Translations under genes and position numbers: made by a program
DNA from: Mytilisepta virgata
Taxonomy: Eukaryota > Mollusca > Bivalvia > Mytilida > Mytilidae
DNA length: 64,000 bases
Assembly: GCA_028015205.1 (NCBI GenBank)
Contig: CM051510.1
Location: 29,078,580 to 29,142,579 of the forward strand
Reading direction: 5' to 3'
The notes under the pieces: model-generated
What the model was told of the DNA's origin: nothing
Database searches by the model: none
The model's input: the letters and a program-made list of their open reading frames with translations, nothing else
Part shown: one piece after another, positions 33,321 to 45,170 of the stretch
Numbering within the stretch: the first letter of the stretch is position 1
Layout: each line of letters begins with the position of its first letter

Positions 33321-35310
33321 TTTTTAGCTCACCTGTCCTTACAGGACATGTGAGCCTTTGCCATCACTTGGCGTCCGTCGTCCGTCCGTCGTAAACCTTT
33401 TCAAAGATCTCCTCTGAAACTACTGAACCAATTACACCCATACTTAGTCTGAATGATCTTAGGGTATCTAGAATAAATTTGTGTTTTATTTTCTATTCCG
33501 TTGGGAAACATTGCCGCCATGGCTAAAAATAGAACATAGGGAATACACTGCAATTTTGGGCTTATATCTCAAAAACTAAAGCGTTTAGTGCAAAACTGAC
33601 TCGGTTAAAAATGTTCATCAGGTCAAGATCTACCTGCTATGAAATTTTTAGACGAATCGGTCAACCCTTTGTTGGGTTATTGCCACTGAATTGTTAATTT
33701 TTATGGAAATTTGCAGTTTTAGGTTGCTATCTTGAATATTATTATAAAGACAAACTGTAAATAGCACAGATGTTAAGCAAACTAAAATCTACAAATAAGT
33801 CAAAATGACCAAAATCGTCAATTGACCCCTTATGGGAGTTTTTGCCCTTTAAAGACAATTTTTCACATTTTTTATGCCCCCGCGACAAAATATCGGGGGG
33901 GGGGGGCATATTAATTTACCCCTGTCCGTCCGTCTTTCCGTCCGTCCGGATTAGGATACATTGTTTGTCCGGCTATCTCCTCCTACAGTTTTAGAGATAC
34001 AGCTTTAATATTTTGGAGGATGTTCATATACATAATGAAGGTGTGCCTGGCCAAAGGATTTTGATTTTTTCTCAAATATTCTGAAAATGACATGTAGTTG
34101 AACTTAGTCATTTTTTGGTACTAGCAGCATAAGGAGATCATGGTTTTTCAGGCTATCTCCTTCTACAGTTTTGGAGGTACAACTGTAATATTTTGTAGGA
34201 TGTTCATACACAAAATGAAGGTGTGCATGGCAGCAGGATTTTGATTATTCCAAATATTCTGAAAATGACATGTAGTTGGACTTAGTCATTTTTTGGTAGT
34301 AGCTGCATAAAGAGATCATGGTTTGTCCGGCTATCTCCTCCTACAGATTTGGAGATACATCTTCAATATTTTATAGAATGTTCATACATAAAATGGAGGT
34401 GTGCGTGGCCACAGGATATTGATTTCTTTTAAATATTCTGAAAATGACAGGTAGTTGGACTTAGTCATTTTTGCAAGCTGCTTAAAGAGATTATGGTTTG
34501 TCTCTTCCTACAGTTTTGGAGATACAGCTTTAATATTTTGTAGAATGTCTCTTGAATGTTGAAACCTGTTGGCTAGACATGCAGCCCTGCAAGTGTAGCC
34601 TTTAGCATAAGAATACATTTTTGTAAAACATGTGTTGAATTTATAATTTCCTGTGGTCAGGCGGGGGCATCATTTGTGTCTTACAGACAGCGTAACAGTT
34701 TCAAGTTGTATGCCAACATCACTGTTTGTCAAATCTAAAAAATATGGAGCTATACTCATGCATATGGCCGGGCAGAAAAAGGGGGAGGGGGAATTGTCCA
34801 TATCTAGTTTTCGTCATCTTTTTAAACTTTAAAAAATCTTCTTTGAAACAACAAAATCAATTTCAGCCAAATTTAGATCCTTAGGGTATGTTGTTTAAAT
34901 TTGTGTTTTATTTTCCTGTCCAACGAGAAACGGATGCACTGGCTAAAAATAGAACATAGGTGAAAATGCACTTTTTGGCTCATATTTCAAAAACTAAAGT
35001 AGTTAGAGCAAATACCACAAGTAGTAAAAATGTTTATGATGTCAAAATCTACCTGCCATGAAATTTTCAGACTAATCGGTCAACCCATTTTTGGATTATT
35101 GCCTCTGAATTGTTAATTTTAAGGAAATGTTGCAGTTTGATATTATTAATTTGAATATTATTATAGATAAAGAAAATCTGTAAACAGCAAAACATGTTCA
35201 GCAAAGTAAGATCTACAAATAAGTCAAACATGACCAAAATCGTCTATTGACCCCTTATAGGAGTTTTTGCCCTTGAAAGATTAGTTACATGTAAACAGAA
35301 AATAATGGTC
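33321..35310 (+). mobile_element. HINE-like element, AGCTCACCTG family, third monomer type, interrupted
   Basis: The head TTAGCTCACCTGTCCTTACA and its partner GGACATGTGAGCC are followed by GTCCGTCGTCCGTCCGTCG. Two long monomers of about 490 bp (33400-33870 and 34800-35310) share GGCTAAAAATAGAACATAGG, CGGTCAACCC and TTGACCCCTTATGG. A different family's element at 33866-34691 separates them. No 3' tail is found. Confidence 0.65.
33866..34691 (+). mobile_element. HINE-like element, ATGCCCCCGCGA family (nested)
   Basis: The head TTATGCCCCCGCGACAAAAT, a G run and CATATT are followed by CTGTCCGTCCGTC. Four monomers of about 180 bp contain GGCTATCTCCTCCTACAG and AAAATGACATGTAGTTGGAC. The tail is CAGGCGGGGGCATC, then GTGTCTTACAGACAG, a short hairpin. 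GCGGGGGCAT is the inverse of ATGCCCCCGC at the head. Confidence 0.75.
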
Positions 35311-35469
35311 TGACATATTGTCACAAATGTTTAGTGCATAACATGATATAAATTAAATGGTAGCTGTACAAGTAAAATGGAGGGTCAAGGGTCAAGGTTA
35401 TTACAGAAGTCCATAGCAACGGATGAAAAAGTCCCTAGCAACCATATATATTTGTGTTAAGGTCTTAGT

Positions 35470-36155
35470 AATGGTCCGTCCGTAATTCACAGTTATTTGT
35501 GGACGCCGATCAGATTTCGTAAAAATTTTATAGGACTGTTAGTCACCATGTTCTTGATCCTATCGCACCGCCATTTTGATTCGACAAATTTTACGGGAGT
35601 TATGAGACTTTAATTTTTTTTTCTTCATTTGACACTATAGGAACACTTTGTGGACGCAACTCCTCTGAGACCGCTGATCAGATTTCGTTCAAATTTTGTA
35701 GGATTGTTAGTCAGCACATGTACTTGATCTTATCGAACCACAATTTGATTCGACAAATTTTACGGGAGTTATGGGACTTTAACGTTTTTGTGCATGTGAC
35801 ACTATAGGAACACTTTGTGGACGCAACTCCTCTGAGACCGCTGATCAGATTTCGTTCAGATTTTGTAGGATTGTTAGTCACTACATGTACTTGATCCTGT
35901 TGAACCACGGTTTTGATTCGACAAATTGTACGGGAGTTATGGGACTTTAACGTTTTTGTGCATGTGACTATAGGAACACTTTGTGGACGCAATTCCTCTG
36001 ACACCGCTGATGGGATTTCGTTCAAATTTTGTAGGATTGTTAGTCATCATATGTACTTGATCCTATGCCGCCATTTCAGTAATACACATTTTGTATATCT
36101 TATGGGGCTTCGACGCTTCTCTGTGGCGAGGGACATATGGCTACATGTAGCAATC
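35470..36155 (+). mobile_element. HINE-like element with 167-bp monomers
   Basis: GGTCCGTCCGTAATTCAC leads into monomers marked by GATCAGATTTCGT at 35508, 35676 and 35843 and a variant at 36008, a period of 165-168 bp. The end, GTGGCGAGGGACATATGGCT then ACATGTAGC, resembles the hairpin tails of the other families. The head is not clear. Confidence 0.55.
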
Positions 36156-36189
36156 TGGTAAGTATTATTTCACGCTTTTTGATGCTTGC

Positions 36190-38300
36190 AATTGAGATGG
36201 TATCAGAAAATGAAAAAAGAGATTACTAGGTAATGTAACAGAAGTTGCCAGGAAATAAAACAAAAGTGATCAGTTGATTAAATGAAAGGTTATCAGATGA
36301 TAAACAAAGGTAATAAATCGAATATAATCGTGTATTATAACCCACGATATGAGATATTAAAGAACAAGGTTACCAGGTATTAAATGAACATGATCTGTAA
36401 ATAAAACAAAGGTGATAATCAAATAAAACAATGGTGATATGATAAAAAAAAGGTAGAAAGGCATTAAATCATATGTGATCAGAAAAACAAAACTGATTAG
36501 CCGTAAAGTACATAACGTTATTTGGTGAAAAATCAAATGTCACAAGATGTCAAAGCATTTCTGATCAGATGATAAAACAAATTTGAAAGGATAGTAAAGT
36601 GAGGCTGATCAGGTGATAAATGTGGCAAGATGATAATATAAGGTTGGTCAAATGATAAATGTGTCACTATGGTAATGCAATGCTGATCAGGTGGTCAGTG
36701 TGACAATATGATATTGCAAGGCTACTCAGATGATAAAACAAATGTGACAAGATGGTAATGTAAGGCTGGCCTGGTGAATACGGTGACAAAATGATAAGGT
36801 AAGGTGCTCAGATTATAAAAACAAATGTGACAAGATATACTGTCTGGCTGATCAGGTGATAAAACAAATGTGACAAAATGATAATGTCTGGCTAATCAGG
36901 TGATAAAACAAATGTTTCAAGATTGTAATGTAAGGCTGATCAGGTGATAAAACAAATGTGACAAAATGATAATGTCAGGCTAATCAGGTGATAAAACAAA
37001 TGTGACAAAATGATAATGTCAGGCTGATCATGTGATAAAACAAATGTGTCAAGATTGTAATGTAAGGCTGATCAGGTGATAAAACAAATGTGTCAAGGTG
37101 GTTATGTATGGCTGATCAGGTGATAAAACTAATGTGTCAAGATGATAATGTCAAGCTAATCAGGTGATAAAACTAATGTGTCAAGATGATAATGTATTAA
37201 AGTCTGATCTGGTGGTGAATGTGACAATATGATACTGTAAATTTGATCTGGTGATAAATGTGACACTATGATACCGTGAGTCTGATCAGGTGACAAGATG
37301 GGAATGCAAGGTTTGTCAGCTGAGAAATCAAAAGTTATCAAATAATAAAACAAAGGTGATCGGGTTGCAAACAAATGTGGCTAGGTAATACAACAAAGGT
37401 GCCACAAAAAAGTGAACAGTGATAAAACGAAGATTGCCAGTTGATAAAGCGGGTTATGATGTGATAAAAAGAAGATGACTATGCAATAAAACAAAGGTGA
37501 TTAACTGATAAGGTATAAGATTAATAATAAAGGTGATCATAAAAATTTATCAGATACAAATGGTAAAAACAAACTTGATAGTATGATAAAGCTAAGTTGA
37601 AAAAAGAAAGATGATAAGACGATTAATATAAAAATAAAAGTACAAATGTAACCAGGTATAAAACGGAGGTGATTAAGTTGACCAGCAGACGCAACATTCA
37701 GGTAACAAGGTATTAATAAGTGTTATAACAACAAATGTGACCCGGTATTGAGTTCAGGTGATCGGGTGATAAAACAGGTGAATGTGTGATAAAACAAAGG
37801 TGATCAGGTGATTAAAAAAAAGAGATCTGATATTGAAATCGAGGTGATCAGGTAATAAACTAAAGATTATCAGGTAATAAAAGTTGATCAGGAGACAGAA
37901 CAAAGGTGATAATAAAAACAGATAATAAAAAAAGGTGTTCAGATGATAAAACAGAGAGATTCGAGTGAGAAAATAAAGGTCTTCATTAAAAAACTAGAAT
38001 GGTCATGTTATAAAACAATTAAGATGATCTGGGGATAGAACAAAACTGATTATGAAAAAAACCTGAAAGTGATAAGGCATTAAACAAAAGTATGTTGTAA
38101 TATAAAAGGTAAATCAACAAATGTGAACCAGGTAATGCAACAAAGGTGAGCATGTATAAATATACATGTAAAACAAGATATAAAACGAAGATGAGTAGGT
38201 AATTAAATAACGCTGATCAAGGTAATCATGTGGCAAATCAAAAGTAGTGAAAAATCAATGTTGATGAAATACACGATATAAATTTAAGATGATCGAGAAA
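36190..38300. repeat. Minisatellite field, 44-bp core period
   Basis: GGCTGATCAGG or GGCTAATCAGG starts at 36846, 36890, 36934, 36978, 37022, 37066 and 37110, all exactly 44 bp apart, with AAGCTAATCAGG at 37154 in register. Units read GTGATAAAACAAATGTGACA then AGATGATAATGT. The flanks out to 36190 and 38300 are decayed versions of GTGATCAGGTGATAAAACAA with irregular 20-60 bp spacing. The period is not a multiple of three and stops are frequent, so it is not coding. Confidence 0.85.
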
Positions 38301-38330
38301 CTAGTGGCTCAAGTGAGCCTAAATCGCAAA
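38301..38330 (-). repeat. Possible solo 3' hairpin tail of a HINE-like element
   Basis: The plus strand CTAGTGGCTCAAGTGAGCCT gives, on the minus strand, AGGCTCACTTGAGCC, ACTAG, like the AGGCTC-hairpin-CTAG tails in this window. It borders the minisatellite. No head or core is found. Confidence 0.35.
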
Positions 38331-39725
38331 TAATATATTTCATATTTAATATTGTTTGTACAGTATGATCAGGGTGACACTGTGGTTTTCCAAAGTTCAC
38401 CCCACCACATAAATTCCATAGCCTTCCTTCCTTACTCAAAATTTGTGGTACCCACTCAAATCCATATAGAAACCATCAGTAGATTGAATTTCTTTTCCAC
38501 TCAAATCCACCAATATTAAGTGGAAAAATATGATTCTGATCAAATATATGTCGGTTTTTATTTTTTTTAAAAATGGTTTATTCTATCATGTATTGTGTAT
38601 CATTTGGTATGAAATCATGCAAAAATATTTTGATATTTTTTTTTAACAAATATACTGATTGTTAACAAGATGTCAACTCAACTCACAGGTTTTCACTTCC
38701 CTACAAAATACAAGGAAGATCACATTCCACCCTGACTGTACTGCATATCAAGGCTTGTGTTCTCCTTCGCTTGCTCATCCGAACATAAAACTTTTCTGAT
38801 TACTTCAAAGACAACTAAAGACTGATTTGAATTGAGAGATGCACCAAAGCAGTTTTAATAAACGTTTTCAACAATATGTTTCGTTCAAATTCAATATATT
38901 AAAGTCCAAATTATATTAAATTATATTGAAGTCCAAATTATCGGCACAATCCTGGAGTCACACAATCTACAAATACAAATAATATGAATTAGAACAAGAA
39001 AAAACTTACATATACAAACATTGTAATAAATAATATCTAAATATAACTGTAGAACTGCTTTGGTGTTTTCTCGATAATTAGAAAAAGGCGCCAAAAGAAT
39101 TATATAAAGGTCTTAAACCGAATTACTTCTAATTACGCAAAGAAAAATAAATACTATTATTTTATTAAATAAGATATATTATTACACTATCAGAACCTTA
39201 CTTACACTATTCCTGATAAGTCGGTTAATATTTATTTTGTAATTTAAGAGAAATTGTAATTTTCCGTATACTTAAATGCAAACTGGCATAAGAAGAATTT
39301 GAAAATCTTACCAATCAAAATCTAGAATTGTCTCTGGCTATGTTTTTCGTCCAAAGCAAATGAATTGAACAATCTTGAGCCAAAAAAATATGTGTGATTA
39401 AGGTTACCCTACCTACCCTACTTTTGTGCCTACCCCAACCCATTTTATTCCAGTTTTATGACCAAAATGTCGCTGATTTAATTATTTCCGTTATAAAACT
39501 TCCGCTGACAATTTTCTCTCCCATAGGCGTCTATGCAAAATTATTTTTCAAAATAAAATGATTTTGCCTACCTACCTAAACACTATACATATGTCACAAT
39601 ATGTAACCTTAAACAGACATGTATTTTGTTTTGGCCTTATAAATGGCCTTCAATACATTATTCTTGTCATGTTTGGTTATTAGTGGCCAGGTAGGCTTCG
39701 TCAATGTATGCCACTCGATCAACAC
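38331..39725. other. AT-rich non-coding DNA
   Basis: A weak inverted pair, TACAGTATGATCAGGGTG (38358) and CACCCTGACTGTACTG (38727), could bound a 0.39 kb MITE, but no target duplication is seen. GTTACCCTACCTACCC near 39403 is an unassigned repeat-like word. Confidence 0.3.
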
Positions 39726-39729
39726 AAAA

Positions 39730-40010
39730 TAAAGGGTTTCCAAATAAGTTTGAAAAGATTTGGCCTTGTACTTTCAGAGGAGAAGATTTTATAATATTGG
39801 CTAATCAGAAATTGCCTGTTGCACCCATGTTAGCTGAACAATCAACATGAAATTAGAAAAATGTTATAGAAGACTTAATTCCATACATCGTTCATGGAAG
39901 GTTTGTTGATATTAGCTAAGCACTTCGAAGAAGGTTAAAATGAAATTTCCCATAGCCACCCAATTAAAACGAAATGAGCAATCTTTGTAGAGGCTCTTCC
40001 ATGCAGTCAT
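39730..40010 (-). repeat. Diverged HINE-like monomers, minus orientation
   Basis: On the minus strand AATTTCTGATTAGCC and AATCTTCTCCTCTGAAAGT match the monomer type of the elements at 32319 and 48917. Only core sequence is present. Confidence 0.45.
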
Positions 40011-40239
40011 AATTTTCGGATAAACGCATTCCCAGAATTATATTGATTCTTAAATTTGGTAACGTTTCACAGCATGGTTATCATAAACTACAAGTAGTGT
40101 TAATAACTTGGACAAGTGTAGTACCATGTACGCTTGACCTTTGTAATTTTTGTGACATGAACTGGAAAGTTAAATTGTGAGGTTTCTTTAATTTTCTTAA
40201 CAAATGCAATGAAATTTTATGTAGAATCTGAAAAAGTAA

Positions 40240-40510
40240 GGATCAACGCGTTAGTTTAAGAAGTAACGCGATAGTTTTACAAAATAACGCGTTATTACTT
40301 GAATAAATAATATCGCGTTAATTGTGAAAACTAACGCGTTGGTTTGATAATTTTTCGAATAAATAGCAAAAAATAAATATCGCGATAGTTTTGTATAATA
40401 ACGCGTTAGTTTTGGAAACTAACGCGATAAAATGGAGAAATAACGCGCTAGTGTTTACAAGTAACGCGATAGTTTAGTAAAATAACGCGTTATTTTCACT
40501 AACGCGATAG
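40240..40510. repeat. CGCG palindrome array with 21-bp spacing
   Basis: CGCG occurs at 40247, 40267, 40288, 40314, 40335, 40381, 40402, 40423, 40444, 40465, 40486 and 40503. Eight of the eleven intervals are 20 or 21 bases. Each core lies in TAACGCGTTAGTTT or TAACGCGATAGTTT, and the ideal unit is the palindrome AAACTAACGCGTTAGTTT. CGCG is otherwise scarce in this AT-rich window. No coding frame is present. Confidence 0.85.
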
Positions 40511-42113
40511 AATATCCCGCAAATGACATGAACGGCCACTCATAGTGTATGAACACTATCAACAATAGATCTATCAATAAATTTGAAGTAATCTGGTTCT
40601 ATATTATCAATCTGAATTAAAAAAGGTTCTATATAAAACCATTTATTACCATATTTCTGCATTAAATGTAAGAACTGGTCTTACCAGTGAATCAAAAAGA
40701 TGGCATGCCAAATTATAGTTGGTAATGATTAATGTCATTCATATTGATTATTATAGAATATAATATTTTCATTGCCTTTTGGGCTAAATGTTTCGCTGCC
40801 AATAAGACTGCCATTATCTACTATATAATTTCCTAGAAATTTAAATTCCTTAACAGATTCAATAATTTCCTGTTTATAATAAAACAAAATGTATTATCAC
40901 TTCTCTTCTTGGATGAAATCCCGCGGGGGTGGGGAGGGGGTACTTACTATATTATATGAGGTGCTATGTATGTTCTGACAAAAGGAGGCGGTTTTTTTTT
41001 CGTAAAACGACTGTAAAGGGCTAGGTATACTTTTTTCTCTTTTCTACAAAGGGGTAATATCTGACTATCTGGAATGGGGTTATATGTCAAGAACATCTGG
41101 AACGGGGTTATAATTTGAAGGAAACATTGAATTTCAGTCACAATCACATTCAAGAAAAGAAAATTAAATGGGGAAAACAAACATAACACGAGTAGCTGAA
41201 GCCAAATCTGGATGTCAATATTCTACATTTGGATTGCTGGTTAAAAAGGGGTATTATTTTAGACACAGATTGTCTGTAATGGAGTATGTAACATGGTCAA
41301 TTTTTTACATTTACAAATTTTTGACAAGGTGAATTTAGAGAATAGTGGATGTTCTACAATGCAATAATATAAAGATTAATCATTTGACCAAAAATAAGGA
41401 AAAAGTACTGATTAAAGAAGTTATTATATGTATAGAATAAAGAAAATTGCTATAAAATCTATTATTTAAAGATTGCTTTAAATTACTTTTTAAAAACAAG
41501 TTTTGATCTTAATGACACCTTATAACCCAGGCTTAACAAACCAACGTTTTAACTCATTTTATCTATGCATTTTTGAATTTCTGACTAAAAATATCTTACT
41601 GAGAAAACATTTGAAAACTAAATGCAAAAATGGGACCAAAATAAAATTAACCGATTACAGACACCCAACACAAATGAGGGATATTAGATAGCAATTAAAA
41701 TTGTTCATTTGGTACATAGAAGATATTTAGTCAATACGATTGGTAAAGGAAATTTAGTTGAAAGTAATGCATATTTCGAAGATTTGTTTCATTTCTCAGG
41801 TGTTCGGACAAGAGTTAATTCCACCTGTCGTTAACTCTTCTTCTCACGTGACAATCATTCCTAAAAATAGAATTTTTCGTCACAACAAAAACAGACATTT
41901 GTCATTGACATTTGTAAGTTAAGAAACACGTATATCTTATTTATTGTAATTAAAGGAACGAAATAGACATTGAATTTCCTGAACTGTATGTGTTTTCGAT
42001 GTAAGTTATCTTTTAAGACGTTATAGACAAGATTTATAGACCGAATATGATCATCCAGGAACTTTGACTATGTACATTCATTAACACACTAACGTATGCT
42101 GTGTTTTTGCTCA
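40511..42113. other. AT-rich non-coding DNA
   Basis: Short related phrases (GGAATGGGGTTATATGTCAA and GGAACGGGGTTATAATTTG) recur near 41070-41110. Nothing else is recognised. Confidence 0.25.
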
Positions 42114-42121
42114 GCTGTTTT

Positions 42122-44355
42122 CGGGTCCTACTAAAAGAAGTCTGCCAAGGTATTTAAAGCCTGCAGAAGCCTGCAGGTTAATGGCTATAGATACATGGAA
42201 TATTTTTAGATATTATGGTAGATGACAATGAAAATATCGAGAGAAAAAATGATTTTGATATTTTTTTCGACTTTTAATCGATGATTTTTGTCGTATTTGA
42301 AGCCTGCAAGAATGTGAAACTATCTTGTTTTACCTGAGATTACAGTTGACATGCATAGTTAATTAGCCAGTGTATATTGTAAAATAAGCAATTTTATTAA
42401 GTTAAATGTTAATTGAATGTAATAAAAATGTAGAACTCTCTGCCATATTCATAACAGAATATGTTACCAGACCTAATGACATGGTTCTTCTACTGGGTCC
42501 ATTTATTTTTATTTATTTATTTTTACTTTTTTTTTCATAATGAGAAACTATATAAAAAGATAATAATTATGGAAAAAAATCACATGCAATGTTCTTATCC
42601 CTGTCACACACTAAAAAACAGTGCCACAGGGGAATGAAGACATTTCAAAGCAATAAAAATATGAAAAGTGAAAAATACAGAATATAAAACAAAATATATA
42701 CACAAAATATTTACATGAAACTATAAGCTATTTTGAAAAAATGTGTAACAAATAATAATAATTTGAAACAAAAAAAAAAATTATTTTTCAATTCAAGTAT
42801 CAAGTTGTGTGCAAATAAAGTGAAAAAAGTGAAGTGATTTAGAAAGTTGTCAATTCAGTATGTATATCCTACCGAGTTAATTCAATTATTTCTTTAAACT
42901 GTGATTGGGACACAAGCTGTCAATTTATGGCTTCATAAAATTTTTGTTTTATTAAATATCTTATTATCATATAGCCCATTAAGAGCTGTAATTTAAACAT
43001 AATGAAAACATTAAATGACATTTAATCATAATAAGTAAAGCCAGTTCACTACTCAGTAAGCTATGATTGTGTGATTAAATTATATTAATTAAATTGTTTA
43101 TTTAAGTGAGAAATTTCAGGTTGTTCTTAGTTTATAGTATAGTTATTTCTTTTAATAAAATTTTATATAACAATGTTAATATGTGATTATTTATTCATGT
43201 AATCATTATTACCTGTGTGTGTCCATGCAGTCTAACATTGATTTTCTCTATTTTTTTTTACTTCGTGGTCCCAGGTCTGTTTATTTAAAGTGACGGATTT
43301 TTCCTTTTTTGTTAAATTTGTCACTTGGAAAAGTCAAGATATATTTTTTTTTGAGAAGAGAGAATTTTTTATCTCTTTTTTTCTTTCCCCAATATGTGAT
43401 ATACTTGGCCAGTATACCGTTCAGGGCCTCAGACAAGTGTGCTGTCTCCCCATTCAGCATCTCAAAACTCATGGTCGGTGACTATCACATGCCGTCGATC
43501 AGTGCGGGCACTCGAAGTAAAAACAATGCTTCCGCACTGAGCGAGGGGGTGGGTACCCGAACATTTGAGTTTATATCCCCTAATATTTGTTACTTTTAAT
43601 ATAACTAGTGTCCCCAGATACACTTGGGATTACGCACAATAGTGCATTATCCCGACTGTTGCCCCACTTATTTAAAATTTACTATTTTCTATTCGGGATG
43701 TCAGACAGGGAGTACCGTATCATTTTTTTTTACATCCCAGAGGGCTCTGCACGATTATTATAGCAAAAAAATCTACAGATGACCTTCTTCTCCTCCTGTG
43801 AAAAAGATGCATAATGAAAAACTGGAAAACTCACCTTCTCACAGATTTAAAACGGAAAACCCCGGAGTGGAAAAATCCCTTAAGTACAAAAATGTAATCA
43901 GGGCGCAATATCATTCTAAATGATAGTCGCCGTCATAACCCATCCCAGACCAGTATTCATGCAGTTTTGTTCTATATTTAGTTTTTTAGTTCGTAACATA
44001 TATATGCTGCAGCATTCTTTTAAACCATTTAATCATTTTATCACCATATTGCAATATACAATTCATAGCTGAATAAAATTGTTTATTTTACAATATACAC
44101 TGGCTAATTAACTACATGTCAACTATAATCTCAGGTAAAACAAGGTGGCGTCACATCCTTGCAAGCTTCAAATACGACAATAGATAATCATCGATTAGGA
44201 GTCGAAAAACATATCAAAATCCTTTTTTCTTTTATATTTTCAAATTATATACTATCATCTATCATAATATCTAAAAAAAATCCACGTACCTATAGCCATT
44301 AACCTGCAGGCTTTAATTACAAATGTACCTTGGCAGGCTTCTTTTAGTAGGACCG
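42122..44355. mobile_element. 2.2 kb DNA transposon-like element with 8-bp target duplication
   Basis: GCTGTTTT flanks both ends (42114-42121 and 44356-44363). The ends are CGGGTCCTACTAAAAGAAG and, inverted, CTTCTTTTAGTAGGACCG. The inverted repeats continue imperfectly for about 280 bp, including CTGCAGGTTAATGGCTAT against ATAGCCATTAACCTGCAG and GCATAGTTAATTAGCCAGTG against CACTGGCTAATTAACTACAT. The inner 1.65 kb has no transposase frame. The 8-bp duplication is as in hAT, P or Merlin groups, and I do not assign one. Confidence 0.8.
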
Positions 44356-44363
44356 GCTGTTTT

Positions 44364-45170
44364 GACATATGAAAATAAGTGTGAATTTGATATTTCTAGA
44401 ATTTGAACAGGTAAGATGGATTATTTACTTCCCATTTCATCTTGATCTTCTTTTCTGTACATACCTTCTGTCTTCTTCACTGACTTCAGATTGGGAATAA
44501 CCCCTAATTGGGATACAATATCCCAATTGGAGTATAATGGTAAACCCCAATTGGGGTATTTGGATGAAAACTTGTGTGCATTCTAAAATGTTTTACTCGT
44601 GAACGGAAATCATGTCTTAAATTATATTATCGTATGCCTATATCGACCTGCTGAGGTCTTCACAATTTCCTGTATTTCGGCACTGTGACGTCGTAAAGAG
44701 TTTACCCGACTCTAATATGAGCTGACCCAAATATATCAGCGACGTCATAATGTTTGACCCAACACTGACCCGAATATATCAGGAAAACATCCGGTTATAG
44801 GCAGATGGCCATTGAAAAGTAAGAAATTCCATTAAGATTGCTAGTTAACAATACAATAAATTTATCATCAAGTTTTCTTCAAACAAATATTGTAATATAT
44901 ATATAATACCCCATACTTGCATATGTGTTAAATAAGATCACTTGCACTGTAGTCTGTAATAGATTACTGCATGTAAATTTAATCCGATCAAAGTTAATGC
45001 TATCCTCTGTGAATGCCAAATGTTGTCCACTCTTATACATGTATTTCATTGTTAGGCATCTTATGTTGACAATAAATTAAAAGAACAAACACATTTTTCG
45101 TATTTTTCTATCTTTTTATTTTGAAGAAATTTGAAATCAATTATCTTTACTTTGTTTTGCTGTACTTAGC
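44364..45170. other. AT-rich DNA with small palindromes
   Basis: Three CCCAATTGG-type palindromes (CCCTAATTGGG, CCCAATTGG, CCCCAATTGGGG) lie at 44500-44560. GACCCAAATATATCAG and GACCCGAATATATCAG recur near 44725 and 44768. No gene is seen. Confidence 0.35.

Noticed and set aside
37156..37374. Minus frame with repeated SPDQ words
   Set aside because: It arises from the 44-bp minisatellite, whose period is not a multiple of three.
36190..38300. CRISPR-like array of spaced repeats
   Set aside because: Units are contiguous with no unique spacers, and the DNA is animal genomic sequence.
38358..38743. Possible MITE with CAGGGTG ends
   Set aside because: The end similarity is short and no target duplication was found; mentioned only within the gap description.
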